From Paramecium sonneborni (Eukaryota > Ciliophora > Oligohymenophorea > Peniculida > Parameciidae): a stretch of DNA of 64,000 bases. The notes beneath the pieces were generated by a model. That model did no database searches and was not told the origin of the DNA. It worked only from the letters and a program-made list of their open reading frames with translations. Below, one piece after another: positions 37,875-49,977 of the stretch (position 1 is the stretch's first letter; every line of letters begins with the position of its first letter). The DNA is taken from NCBI GenBank assembly GCA_905182985.1, contig CAJJDN010000013.1, positions 706,516 through 770,515 on the forward strand. The letters run 5' to 3'. The translations under genes and the position numbers were made by a program.

Positions 37875-39017
37875 ATGATGACACCAATATAAGTAGTAAT
37901 ATTTAATTATTATTAGACTCCAAGAATAACAAATGATAATTTAATGGATTCTGTTTCAGAAATTAGATTTGGAAATAATGATATATTTGCAACTGGAGCT
38001 TGGGATGGATATATACGCTTTTATTAAATTCTTACTTAGAATGGAATATAAACATAAGTAGCTCTTGATTTCAAAAGTGTAATTGATTGTTAAGAACCGT
38101 AAATTAATAATCTTAAATCTAGAGTACTTTCAATTAGTTGGAAAAGAGATATGACAATGATATTTGCAGCTTTGGCAGATAATACAGTTAGAGTATATGA
38201 TATAAAAACAGGTTAAAATATAATTTTGGGTTATCATGACGATTGTCCAGCCAGATAAGTATTTTGGAATGATGAATTGTAAGTTTTAGTTTCTTTGGGA
38301 TTTGATAAAAAGTTAAAATTATGGTCACTTAAATAAAATACAATGGGAACGAAACCATAACCAGTTTATGAATTAAATTTAACTAGTATACCAACAGTAG
38401 GAGAGTAAGATTAAAATGAAAGAATGTTTGCATATGCTGATGTAGATTGTAAAATTAAATGGTTTTCATGGGATAAAATAAGAGGCAATTTAAATAGCAA
38501 TGTTTCAAGAAATATTTTTGAAGTTGAAGATTCTAAATTAGGAAATCGATCATAGATTAGCTCTTTATCAATATCCCACAATACAAAATAAATGGGTTAT
38601 TGTTCAATAGATGGAAGAGGTGCAGTAATGGAAATAACAGATAAATTAGAAGCAATAAATAGAATTGTATTTAAATGTCACAAAAGAGAAGAAGATTCAA
38701 AGACATCATATAAATCAGAGAAAATTAATACATATTATGTTGTTAATTCTCTTTAATTTAATAGTAGATCTTAAGATTGGCTCAGTACAAGTTCTTCTGA
38801 TTGCAGTATAATTTTATGGGATTTAAAAAAAAAAAACAAAATAGCTACTTTATAATATGATGCTCCTGTTATTGCAAGTTAAATCTCACCAGATGGTTAT
38901 TTTTTGGCTTATGCTACTGGATATGATTGGGGATAAGGATTAGATGGAATTGATAATCGATTTCATAATAATGTTGGAGCCATTTTTATCGAAAAACAAT
39001 AACTATTTTATGTTTGA
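37875..39017 (+). CDS. RAE1: Rae1/Gle2-like WD40 mRNA-export and mitotic protein
   Basis: A 372-residue WD40 protein with a single 24-nt intron just after codon six. Several WD units are visible, including DIFATGAWDGYIRFY, MIFAALADNTVRVYDI and LVSLGFDKKLKLWSL, and the final blade contains FLAYATGYDWGQG, the Rae1/Gle2 hallmark that distinguishes it from Bub3. Rae1 binds Nup98 at the pore and works in mRNA export and spindle assembly. The length matches the family. It starts 96 bp after the kinase stop on the same strand. Confidence 0.85.
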
Positions 39018-39075
39018 TAAACTTAAACTTTAAAATTTTTATTCTTTTTTTTTAACTCTTTATTCAACTTACTTT

Positions 39076-39278
39076 TCAAACCTCTTCTAGTAGCTTTTCT
39101 TTATATTCTTTTAATCTAATTATTCTAGGTTCTTTCTCTATTCAATTGTACTTTAACATCTTTACTACATTTTATATTTAAATTTATCTACTCTAGCTAT
39201 ATAATTATTTAAAAAATATTGTATTTAAGATTTAACTATTATAATTCTTTTCTAATACTTAATGTTCTTAATCATCAT
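39076..39278 (-). CDS. Possible small gene, exon structure unresolved
   Basis: On the minus strand a coding-like 3' end, KEPRIIRLKEYKEKLLEEV, precedes TGA 39078-39076, and ATGs occur at 39278 and 39275. The frames do not connect without an intron; a 31-nt segment starting GTAGTAAAG and ending AATAG is one candidate, leaving the 5' half uncertain. An alternative fully open frame from the same ATG also exists. The rest of the interval 39018-39340 holds no other plausible gene. Confidence 0.35.
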
Positions 39279-39340
39279 ATATATTTGTAAATTTGTATAT
39301 TGTATGTTTTATTTATTAATTTAATAAAGTTTTCCTAAAA

Positions 39341-39847
39341 ATGGGATCCTCTCTTTGTTTCACTGATTCTTAAAAATCAAAAGATGAACTAAAATTACCA
39401 TTTAACAACCATTGTAAATAAAATGGGCCTCCAAATTTATTCAAACCAACTCCTATCGTTAAAATATTAATATTTGATGAATAAATTGAAAAAGAGGAAA
39501 CTGATATAAATGAATAAGAAAATTATATTTAAAATGATTAATCAATATCCTATGTGGCATAATAATCAGAAGAAATTGATAGCAATCAATAAAGACCTTG
39601 GATAAAAAAAACTTATGCTATTGAAACTATTAATGTATCTAATTTTAAAAATGATGAATATAATAATAAAAACAACAATACTTAATAAAAAAATATCAGT
39701 AGAGAACATACTATAACGAATAGAAGAAATAAGTTCGTGAAATAAGTTTCTAATATTTCAATCTAATTAGGACAATAGGACTCATTTTCTAATGTAACTT
39801 ATGATAAAAACTAAATTAAGATAAAGAGTCTAAATAGGAATTAATGA
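39341..39847 (+). CDS. Small, probably N-myristoylated protein
   Basis: An intronless 168-residue frame. The N-terminus MGSSLCF fits N-myristoylation at Gly2 and palmitoylation at Cys6, so peripheral membrane location is likely. The rest is hydrophilic and Asn/Gln/Glu/Lys-rich with no recognised domain and is probably disordered. It is followed by a 33-bp direct repeat in the intergenic space. Confidence 0.65.
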
Positions 39848-39906
39848 TAGATTAATTATATTTTCCCTGTATTAATTCATTTTTATTAATTTACCTAAAT
39901 ATATAG

Positions 39907-39972
39907 ACCATTCTAAAAACTTTCATTTGTAGAAATATAACCATTCTAAAAACTTTCATTTTTAGAAATATA
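39907..39972 (+). repeat. 33-bp tandem direct repeat (two copies)
   Basis: A unit beginning ACCATTCTAAAAACTTTC is present at 39907-39939 and 39940-39972, head to tail, differing by one base (TTTGTAG versus TTTTTAG). It lies in the 350-bp intergenic stretch between two plus-strand genes, just past the stop of the upstream gene. No function is evident. Confidence 0.85.
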
Positions 39973-40199
39973 ACTAATCAATCATATAAAAATTAATTTT
40001 GTAAAATATTAATATATATAAACACAAATTCCATTTAATGAGAATTTTATGATATCAATATAATATTAATATACTCAGAAAGAAAAATTTAACACCATTA
40101 TATTAGTATATTACAATATAACTTATTCCAAAATAAAACATTTTTTATACATTTATTATATAACTAAATTAGAATATAATTCATTAATAATTTTTATAT

Positions 40200-42052
40200 A
40201 TGAATAGTATATAAAATACTTCATAAGAAATTAGAATAAATAATCTTTAAACAGATTTAAAACAGTTGTCAACCAATACAAATTTATATGTACTTTAATC
40301 AAAAGATGATATAGCATCATTAAATGATAAGTTAAATTTTATCATGAATTAGTAAAATTAGAATACTTCTGTATAATAATGATTCTATAGTTAGAGCATA
40401 AATATGATTTAAGAGAAATTGAATTAAAGAGTTGAACAAATTTTTTAAGAGCACGAAACTAATCTTCTTAATAAAATAAAAGGAATTGAGGAGTAAAAAC
40501 AATTATAACAGGAAGAAGATATAAAAAAAAGATAAGAGATGTTGAATAAATTTTAATACTTAGATTAATTAGTAGATTAATTGGATAAAAAATTTGAATT
40601 AAAGGCCAACGATAAATTTATTGTTAATACAATATAAAATAACCTAATCAATAATTAACTACTTCAATAAACATTAATTGAAAAATCGATAAAGTTAATT
40701 GATGAACTTATAAAATAAAAATTGGATGAGATGTAAAAGTGGACAGATGAAAAGATTTAATAGTAATATTATCAAATATAGAATTTTTCAACTTATTTAA
40801 GGAAATCAGAAAGAGTGGTTGAAGAATTATCAAGTGCCATAACACTTACTAAAAATTCAACAATAGAATTTGAAAAAGAATTTAATTAATAGATTAGTGA
40901 CATTTCATAAAAAAATTAAATTTTTAAGGAAACAATTACTATATAAACTAAAGGGTAATAATTTTTGGTTATTGTTTTAGAATGCTAACTTAGAGTACAT
41001 AACTAAGGTAATAATTTGATTAATTAGAACAATATATTTAAGTTGAATTTAATAAAATATAATAGAATCAAGGAAATATTTTATCTTAAATTCAAACAAA
41101 GATAGATTCCATGAACAATTATATATAATTCTGTTTAAATAGTTCAGAATAAAAATTATTTTCTCAATGTAAATAAGAAGATTAAAATATGATGGAAAAA
41201 CTTACAAGTGAGTTTGAAAGAAGGTTTAACATTATTCAAGATAAGACAATTTCTTTAGAATAGGAAATAAATAATTAAGCAGAAATTAATAACCAGACAA
41301 AAGAAAAATTAAATAATATTTTAAAAAGTTAATAGGTTCATTAAAGATTATATCAAAAAAAAGAGGGAGTACCTTAAATGAATTAGAAATAAAATACAAA
41401 AGATTAGTTGTTAGTTATTGACAATTTATTTAGATATATATCATAGATATATGCTTAAATTCATAAATAAATCTAATTACCAGAAAATGAATAAATTTAA
41501 GCTATTTAAGAATCTACTAGAAATTCATAATCTTGTTCTTAAGTAATTCTAATTGAAGAATAATCAAAATCTACAAAAAAAATAAATGTATCTCCAAATA
41601 AAAGTCCTGAAAGAGTTGAGAAATTAATAACTGATAAATAGGATCCAAAAGATTTGAAAAGTTAGATGTCATCTGTAGAAAGAATTTAAGGAGATTATCA
41701 TAAAAATTATGATAAAAGTCCATTTGCTACTATAGAAAAACCAAGCAAAGGAGATAAAATTGGAGAAGAAATGTTTAGTGATTCAAAATTATAAGAATCA
41801 AATCGTTATCCATTATTAGTAGTTGGAAAGAGTATATATATAAATATTAACTTAGCTTAAATATTGGATATAAGACCATAATAAGATATAATGTCTTTAC
41901 AATAAAAAGTCAAAAAGGTCTAAAGTATTCTAGGAGTAGACATTCTTGGTTAAAGATAATATAATCATTCATATTAAGCTTAAAGATGTAACTCTGCATC
42001 TAAAAGACTTCCTAAAATAAATTCAAGAAATTTAAACTTTAGTATAGATTGA
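40200..42052 (+). CDS. Coiled-coil protein, unknown function
   Basis: A 592-residue protein after introns of 24, 26 and 24 nt. Most of residues 20-430 are heptad-type coiled coil rich in Gln, Lys and Glu (for example RVEQIFQEHETNLLNKIKG). The last 150 residues are Ser/Lys/Pro-rich with NVSPNKSPERVEKLI-like stretches and a short conserved-looking end, SASKRLPKINSRNLNF. The third intron sits in that tail. No catalytic domain is present. Confidence 0.7.
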
Positions 42053-42164
42053 AATCAAATTAATGTTATTAACATTATAATATTACTCTTTAATTTGTTT
42101 AAATAAAATAAATAAATAAATAGCTCTAAAAAGAATAAACTTTATAAATAAATTTAATTTCTGT

Positions 42165-42956
42165 ATGCTAAATTTAAAGAAACATTCTGAATAAGATATG
42201 GATTCTCTAATTGAATCTATGCTTAGATTGATTGAATACATGAATAATAACCCTTCTATAAAGCGTTAAATTTTTTAATCATTCAATTAAGAGGACTTAT
42301 AGAAAATATTGAAGAATATGAATGAAAAAAAAAATATATTTCTTCGTCAAATTTCTTGTATATTTTTATGCGTTGTACTTCAAAATGAAGAAAATTGTTA
42401 AGATTTTATGAAACTTTGTGATTTACTTCCAATAAATTCAAAGATTGCTTTAAATGGTATTCCTGAAAAAATGAGTTAGTACATAAGTAGTGATTTGTTA
42501 TAAAAATTGAATTAAGTTTAGCCTTCTTAAAATAGTTTATGTTGGTTCTATACGTAATAAATGGCAAAAGATAAACTACCAAACTTAGCATATTTTTAAT
42601 TAAATATAAATGAATTGAAAAAGTCAATTAATGATTTTATTGATCCATAAGAATGTATGATTGGAACTACATATAGGAAAATACTTATTAAAACTTTTCA
42701 GATAGAATTATAAAGTTAAAGTAATAGAATTGAACATCATCATAAAATGAGCATATCTCCTGTTAGCAAACAAATGGCTTCTCTAATATTGCCATTAAAA
42801 GAAATTAATAATCCAAAATATTATTAACGATATGTAGCTTAATCTATTAATCAGCATTAATTTAAGGATTTACTTTCTAATACTGCTAGAGCAGACACTT
42901 CTTTTGAAAAAAAATAACCAAGATCTGAAATTCTTAAAAATAGATTCTAATGTTGA
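42165..42956 (+). CDS. Helical hypothetical protein
   Basis: An intronless 263-residue frame between two plus-strand genes. The N-terminal 150 residues look globular and all-helical (LIESMLRLIEYMNNNPSIKR; RQISCIFLCVVLQNEENC), followed by a charged Ser/Lys/Gln tail with HHKMSISPVSKQMASLILP. No family is recognised. It could bind a partner through its helical half, but nothing in context identifies one. Confidence 0.65.
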
Positions 42957-43078
42957 GTAATTTTGAAGATTAAATTAATATATCTTTAAATTTTAAATAT
43001 TAATTTATTATTGATATATACTTTAAATTTTTTAAGAAAATACCTATTAATATTTATTAAAAATTATTATAAAGAAAT

Positions 43079-44242
43079 ATGGATATTAATTAGAAGAGAA
43101 AGTTAAAAGTGAAAACAATATCTCAATAAGTATTTGAGCTTGAAGTCCCTCAAGATGTATCAAAAATTAAAATATATTTAGATTACAATTGCAGACTTAA
43201 AAAAAGAAATCTTTACAAAATCTTAAGTTCCTATAGATAGATAAAGATTGATCTTTTTAGGAAAGGCTCTTCTAGATAATCAGAAATTAAATGAAATAAG
43301 TATATAAAATAATAAAATAATTAGTTAAGGAGGATGATCAAACAATCCATTTGATGGCAATTACTAATCCCCAATAATCCCAATAATAACCATAATAAAA
43401 TTAAAATCAATAGTAATAATAAAGATTTTAATTTATGCCAGGCATTCAAACAACCACATAAATTCATATAGGAACAGGAGGTAAATAATTATTTAAATCT
43501 ATTTTAGATGGTTAACCTTTTATGCCACCAGAATTAGCTAATATTCTTTAGATGTTTGGTCCACCTATAACAAGGTCATCTTAATAATAATAGAGTTAAT
43601 AACAATAAGCTCAAACAACTTAATAAAATTAATAATAATAACAACAATAGCAATAATAGTAGAATTAATAAAGTTAATCAAATTAATCTGAACCTAGATA
43701 ATAACAATAAGTGCCATAATAATAATAAAATTAACCTTAATTATAATAAGTAACATTATTGCCAAATGATCAATCTGCTGTTGGAGTACATCTTCCATAA
43801 GAATAGATTTAATAATTGAGTAGATTATTGGGCAATTTTTATTAATCTTCATTACTTGGATTAGCATTTTAGTTACCACAAATGACTGAACATAGAAATA
43901 ATGTTACTGTTTTAGGACATTTTCTTCATTAATTATGTTATCTTTTTTAAAGATCTTTACCAATTTTATAAAGAGTATCAGATCTTTTGATGAGAGAACC
44001 TTTTTTGACTTCCGAAAATGAGAGAAGAGAAACATAATAATTAAGTAGAGATTCAGCTACTATTATTTATTCAATTAATAGAATGACTAATGATTTATCT
44101 TCTGCTTTGCTAAAATATTTAGTACTTGGAAATACTCCAGGATAATTTTAATTATAGGTGCCCACTTAATTATTATAACATAATAATCATCATCATGGAG
44201 TTATTAATATCTAACATCAACACAGAAACTAATAATAATAAC

Positions 44243-44294
<52 letters not shown>

Positions 44295-45670
44295 GTAATA
44301 ATAGTAATAGTAATAGTAATAGTAATAGTAATAGTAATAGTAATAGTAATAATAATAAAATTAGTAATAATAAACCTAATCAAATTTATTAAGTTCTTTA
44401 GGATAACTTTTAAATTAATTCTCTTAAAATTCAAACTTATCATAAAATAATTAATAATAGATTTAAGTAGAATAATAGGGAGATCAAATAATAATTGATG
44501 CTTAAGTTTTAGAGATTGATGCAGGAAGTGAATCAGATTCTAATTAAGCAGGAAATTAACAAGAGAATAACAACACTTTAAATGCACTTAATAATTTAGT
44601 CAAGTATAATTTTTTATATATTTAAGTGATATAATAAATTTAGAATAATAATAAAATTCATTCCAATCATAGTAATAATTTTAGCCTCAGTAATAATAAT
44701 AAACATAAATAAATACTTAATAATAATAATAATAATAACAGCCATAAAATAATTAAAACTTACCATAATAAGCTTAATCAATGATGTAAGGTTTACTTGG
44801 AAATTTTGGATTAGGAGGTTAATAAGGAGGAGCCAATATATTTACAATGACACTTCATGAACTTATGATGTAAAATTATGCAAATTAAATGGAAGAAGGT
44901 GAAATAGAAATTTTATAAATATTCTCATAAGTAAAAGTAGGTGATTTAATGGCAGCATAAGTTTCTGGCAATTATTCATTTTTAGATGGTTTACAAGGAA
45001 ATATTAAACAAAATTTACATAATTAAATAGGAAAATTTGAAGGAAAAATTGAATTGATTGAAAAATTGGCAAACTCATTTTTATCTACAGTTGTTCCTAA
45101 AGGAACTCATTAACATTTAGTGATAGAAGGATTTGAACCGAGAATTACAGCATCTGAAGCTCTTGTAAAACATATTAAATAATTTTTTTTAATTATTGAA
45201 AAAGATTATACAAATAGTGTTGAAAAATTTAGTGATGCAATGATCAGTTAATTTTTTAAAATGATTGGAGAGACTGCTTATGAGGTTTCTGAAGGATTAA
45301 TTCACGGTCTTGATGATTACAAATAGATTATTTAGTATTTATCATTTTTATTGTTAGAGCAAACATTGAAGATTTATTAAGAAAATCTATTGGTCCTGAA
45401 ATTGCTTTAATGTTTGGTAGTATGTTGTTTATAATGCTTTGGAATTTAATTGAAAGATCATATAATTAACATAAAAAATCACTTGAATAATAATAAACTA
45501 AAATTCAATAAGAAGAAGATTTAACAGAAGAACAAGTAATAATTATTTCAATTTATTTTTAGTTATTGAAATAGATTACTGAAGCTAGCTAGGCATGCAA
45601 ATAAAATAATCAAATTAATTTTTCAAATGAATATAAAAAAGGAGATCCAGGCTATAAAGATTTTGATTGA
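43079..45670 (+). CDS. BAG6/Scythe-like ubiquitin-like-domain protein with long polyQ
   Basis: An 822-residue protein after five introns (25, 25, 23, 23 and 27 nt). Residues about 6-80 are a UBL fold: KVKTISQQVFELEVPQD, DLKKEIFTKSQVPIDRQRL, IFLGKALLDNQKL. The middle is Gln/Asn/Pro-rich and includes two helical conserved-looking regions. The tail contains a longer helical domain with a hydrophobic segment (EIALMFGSMLFIMLWNLIER). UBL-plus-linker architecture resembles BAG6, which triages exposed hydrophobic and tail-anchored proteins to the proteasome. Homology beyond the UBL is not proven. The 27-nt last intron (45536-45562) is stopless. Confidence 0.75.
44227..44362 (+). repeat. TAA and TAG-TAA microsatellite encoding polyglutamine
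   Basis: Inside the UBL gene, a run of TAA codons changes into a hexanucleotide TAGTAA run and back to TAA, all read as Gln. About 44 consecutive codons are involved, with one CAA near the start. It behaves as a repeat-length-variable polyQ tract in the ciliate code, whereas in the standard code it would be wall-to-wall stops. Confidence 0.9.
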
Positions 45671-46316
45671 TATATGAAATTTATACAAGGATATTATAAT
45701 ACATCTACTTATTCAAAGATTTTAAACTAGTTTTATTCATTTATATTCATTATATTCATTTTTTTGATAATAATAAATAGAAAAAAATTATAGCAGTTTA
45801 TTAAATAAATTAGTGTCAACCAAAAACTGCTTTTGATTAAGAAAAACCTTTATTTGATGATTTTTATTAAATTTGTTTATTTTAATGCTTTTTGAAAAAC
45901 AAGTATTTTTAGGTGTTATTAAATAAGTTATTTGCATCTTCTAGTAACTATTTATTTTTCTTCTTAAGTTTTAAATCACTTATTTCCATTTACAGTTTTT
46001 CTATTATTTTCCTTAATATTCATTTATTTATTTTAAATTATGAACTCTTAATTAACATATTCTTTAGGATTTTAAAAATTATTTCTTCCTCATTAAATAT
46101 CCTTCAGATAAATTAAAAACTTAACTCTCTTTTACTTATAAAACTGATAAATAAAATAATTTAGAAACAAAAGTAGATTTTAATAATTGAGAGGATAATA
46201 AGTAAAAAAGTGGATAATGAAATATTTTGTGATTTTTTGTTTAATCTCTTTTAGAATTTATTTAATATTATTTTTTTTCTGTGATTAGTATAATAATTAA
46301 ATTAATTTTTTTTAAA
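45671..46316 (-). CDS. Possible small coiled-coil gene, 5' end unresolved
   Basis: The minus strand carries a convincing 3' exon: EKLQMEISDLKLKKKNKQLL and onward to KGFSQSKAVFG before TGA 45818-45816. Upstream exons are suggested by short open stretches back to ATG 46093, but no intron choice I tried joins them in frame; a 34-nt GTTCAT...TTAAG segment near 46025-46058 is a candidate. The remainder of the 646-bp interval shows nothing else. The boundaries given are those of the interval; the coding part is 45816 to about 46093. Confidence 0.4.
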
Positions 46317-46569
46317 ATGTCTAACAAAATAGAAGAAGAGAAAGTACCTGCTTAATAGCCACAATAGATTTAAAAAATATTTGATGAAGATGATGATGAT
46401 TTTGAAGAATTTGAATAGGAAGGTAAATAACTCTTGATAATAAATGATAGATTTGGAAGTGAATCATGATTTGAAAATTGATATTAAATAATGGAGAGAG
46501 GATTGGAATGATGAAGATTTAACAGATGAATTTTCAATTTAATTGAAATAAGAATTAGCCCAAAAATGA
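46317..46569 (+). CDS. SEM1: Sem1/Dss1, 26S proteasome and TREX-2 subunit
   Basis: A 74-residue acidic protein after one 28-nt intron (GTAAAT...GATAG). It has the two hallmark blocks: FDEDDDDFEEFEQE, then WREDWNDEDLTDEFSIQL before a short helical end. Spacing of the Trp residues and the acidic/hydrophobic alternation match Sem1/Dss1, which tethers the proteasome lid subunits, BRCA2-like proteins and TREX-2. The size fits the family. The intron contains an in-frame TGA. Only 18 bp separate its stop from the next ATG on the same strand. Confidence 0.92.
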
Positions 46570-46587
46570 TATATAAAATAAAATATT

Positions 46588-48050
46588 ATGGACTTTTATT
46601 AAATAGCTGCTAAAAATTAGTTAAATTCTGATTCTGCTGAATATGACATCATTAATATAGAATATGCTGGAAAAGATTACCCTGAATTTGTATTTGAAAT
46701 TAATGAAGAAGAGTCAAATGTGAATCTTACAAATTTATCAAAAGAATATTTAGATAATTATCAACATCATCAAGAGAACTTTATTTATTATAAAGTTGAA
46801 ATGAATGATTCTATATATGGTTTAGAATTAAAATTTGAAATAAGGTATCTCATAATTCAAAATGATTAGTTCAATCTAAATCTTAAGATTTAATAATATA
46901 TCTGAAAATTCTATATATCCAGGTATGATTTTAAAGATACCCTAAAAGTAAGGATAAAGTAATTCTCTAGAACAAGATATAAAAACTTTTAATAAATCTT
47001 CTTATTCAGCTCTTTATATTACCTAAGTTGGAGCAGTATAAGGTTAATTTGTGATAACACCATCCTTTGTAGCTTTTGAACCTGAAAAATAATGTAGATA
47101 AAATGATGAAATAATTCAAAAAGCCTAAATTCGACATATTGATAATTTATATCTTTAAATTCTATTGAAACATATTGTTTTAGTTGAATAACAAGAATTA
47201 TCTTAGTTTTTTAAAAAAAAAATACCTTTAAATAAAAATAATGTTATTACAATAATAACATAAACAAAAAAATAAAAGATTGTTGTTTTGAAATTGATTG
47301 AAGAAAATCGAATTGATGATTTTTTAAATTAGCTTAATTAAAATTTATAGGATTATTACAATAGTTAAGGAAGAGAAAATTTAAATAATGTTTTTAGTTA
47401 AAAAAGTTATGATTAAAAAACTATTATACCATATCATTTTGAATCGGATGGTCAAATTGAAAATATTGAGTAACCAAAATGTAATATTAGTTAAATAATA
47501 ATTAGAGGTTGTATGTCGTGATTCTTAATTAACTTAACTTAAATCTAAATCAGAAATTGCAACAAGAGATAAATTCATTAGTATTTCTTCTAATTTACCT
47601 TTTCTATATAAAGGATAGAAATGGTAAATTATTTATTCATCTATATAACATGGTTCATCAATTTTAACTTTAATGAGAAAAACAGAAAATAATTTACCAT
47701 CAATTATTTTAATAAAAGATTTAGATTAATATTTATTTGGTGCTTATTTATCTGATGGTATTAAAAATAGTTATGGAAAATTTTATGGAAATGGAGAATC
47801 TTTTCTATTCACATTTAAAAATAGTTCTGATATAAAAATATATAAGTGGACTCAAATCAATAATTATATAACATTATGTGATACAGATGGATTAGCTATT
47901 GGTTGTGGAGATAAATATGGCTTATTTATTAATTCTGATTTATCAAATGGATATAGTTGCCATTGTGAAACATTTGATAATGAAATATTGTCAAAAAATA
48001 ACAAATTTATTATAGAGAGATTAGAAATTTGGAGCATAAGTTATAATTGA
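46588..48050 (+). CDS. GRAM-TLDc protein, OXR1/NCOA7-like
   Basis: A 470-residue protein with two 25-nt introns. Residues about 90-190 form a GRAM-type region (SIYPGMILKIPQKQ; GQFVITPSFVAFEPE). The C-terminal 165 residues are a TLDc domain: GQKWQIIYSSIQHGSSILTL, GAYLSDGIKNSYGKFYGNGE, FLFTF, ITLCDTDGLAIGCGDKYGLF, and the final FIIERLEIWSI. The second intron sits just before the TLDc domain, and removing it is required to continue. TLDc proteins protect against oxidative stress and regulate the V-ATPase. No LysM domain is visible ahead of the GRAM. Confidence 0.88.
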
Positions 48051-48080
48051 TCATTTTATTGATTTATGCTTAAATTATAA

Positions 48081-48846
48081 TCAGAAGTTTTTTAAGATAT
48101 TGAAAAAATCCTATGGCACTTTACTTTAAACAATTATTTTCCTTTTGTTCTTTTAGTTTTAATTTCTAAATATTTTCTTTAAATCACAAGTATTTAATAA
48201 TAACAAATCTAGAACTCTCTCTGTTGATTATGCATGTTCCTTTTAACCCCCACTTTTTATTTTGTTTAAGTCTTCTAAACATTTCTCTATGCTAAAGTTA
48301 TTTTATTATTTTTGATATGTATTTTCAGAAATTGATGGTAACATAGGAACTTTCATCTTATCAGGACTATTATGTTAAGGTGATTGTTTCTTATTCAAAA
48401 CTGGAAGAGAGTATCTTTTCTGTTATTTATCTATGTTATTGCTTATAGAAAAAGGATTCTAAGAAGAATAGTTATTATATTTACAGAACCTCTTTTAGAA
48501 CTTTTTCAGTAATCATTTTATTATCCGCCATTTTTCGATTCTCTTAAATGCAATATAAACTTTTTTCTAATGTTTTTATTTTTTTCAATTCTTCTAAACT
48601 TACATCAACTGAATTATTGTATTTAACGTTATACCCACAAACATCTCTACTTAGTTTTATTGTTTTATGTTTTATTTGTTATGGTTAAGTTACTTTATAA
48701 ATCTAATGAACTGTAGTTTTATCAATTGATTTTCTAGGACTTAATACATGATGTTAAGTATTCACATGAACTGAGTATTTATTATCATATTATATTTAAG
48801 TGTTATCTATGGAATTTCTTAAACGCAGAGCTAAACTAGATCTCAT
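48081..48846 (-). CDS. Basic hypothetical protein
   Basis: A 244-residue protein after a 31-nt intron with a GTT donor (GTTCTG...CTTAG near 48450-48480). It begins MRSSLALRLRNSIDN and is Lys/Asn/Gln-rich, with a short coiled coil in the middle (VSLEELKKIKTLEKSLYCIQ) and a helical C-terminus (TERVLDLLLLNTCDLKKIF). No domain is recognised. The non-GTA donor makes the junction provisional, but the codon count is exact. It converges with the TLDc gene, with 30 bp between stops. Confidence 0.55.
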
Positions 48847-49977
48847 TTTTATTAAGGAAAAATTTATGTTAATATATCAATTATATTTACTCTAATGAAT
48901 AAATAGACACTTCTAATTGTATTTTAACATATAAAGTTGATAAGTATTATTATTCATGGATTTCTAATTAAGATCTTATTTTATATAGCTCCTGACAAAA
49001 TTATAACTAAACACAATTATTTAATACACTTTAAAAATCATCTCTTCCTAAATTCAATAAATTAAATATATTTTTATTTTTACATGTGCGAGATACAAAT
49101 TAGTTTAATAAAACTTTTTTCTAATCAAATTATTAGTTATATTTGATAATAAATATATGAAAAGCAGAAATTATATTCTAATATGCACTTTTATATTTAT
49201 ATTTTAAATAATTTATTCTCAATAATTTACTGTCATTTTATGTTTTGAAAAGTTTGATAAGTAAAAACAAATAAACCTTAATCTTAAATTGAGCATAATT
49301 AAATATAATTTGAAAATACTTTATTATTAGATCAACTTCAATAATTTTATTCAAATTATATTTATTAGTCTTTATCAAAGAACCATATTAAGATAGATTA
49401 GAATATTATATTATATTGAGGATAATCAAAAAAAATTTATAAATTCTTTATGGATGAAAAGTTTGGAGAGAAGTTTAAGAATTTTAAAAAGAAAAACAAA
49501 GAATTGAAGTCTTTAAAGAAATATAAATTATAGAATATTTAGGCCTTTAACTTTATAGAATATACAACAAAGATAAACTCAAAGGAATAATTATTATTCA
49601 GATATAATTTAGAAATATTAAGAGTAGTAATAATAATAAGTTTAAGATAATTAGAATGCAAGTTTTTTCTTTTCTCAAATAATAATTATTATCATAGTCA
49701 AGATGAACTCAAATATAAATATTATAGATGGAACCATAATATTATATGAGAAAGCACTAAAAATATTTGAAATTTTTATTTGATATATCTGATTTTCCTT
49801 CAATATTTGAAGAATTCTTTATATTAGATATAAAAGAGTGATTAATTTGATTTATTACAAAGGACTTGTAGAGAAATAATAAGATAAAAATATAGAAAAG
49901 AAGGATTTTTTTTAAAGAAATAAAAAAGACTTGTTTATTAATATTGATAATAATAATTATTTAATTTTTATTATTTT
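48847..49977 (+). pseudogene. Non-coding stretch with a decayed ORF near 49451-49900
   Basis: The first 600 bp are featureless A/T-rich sequence. From ATG 49451 a frame of about 100 codons runs (MDEKFGEKFKNFKKKNKE...; FIEYTTKINSKEQLLFRYN), and a second plus frame just after it (LYEKALKIFEIF) looks like a TPR-type remnant, but TGA codons break all continuations and no GTA...TAG intron rescues them. I read it as a decayed gene or gene fragment. The end near 49977 abuts the next ATG. Confidence 0.4.

Noticed and set aside
44204..44443. Ile-Thr repeat open frame on the minus strand
   Set aside because: It is the antisense of the TAA/TAG-TAA polyQ microsatellite of the UBL gene.
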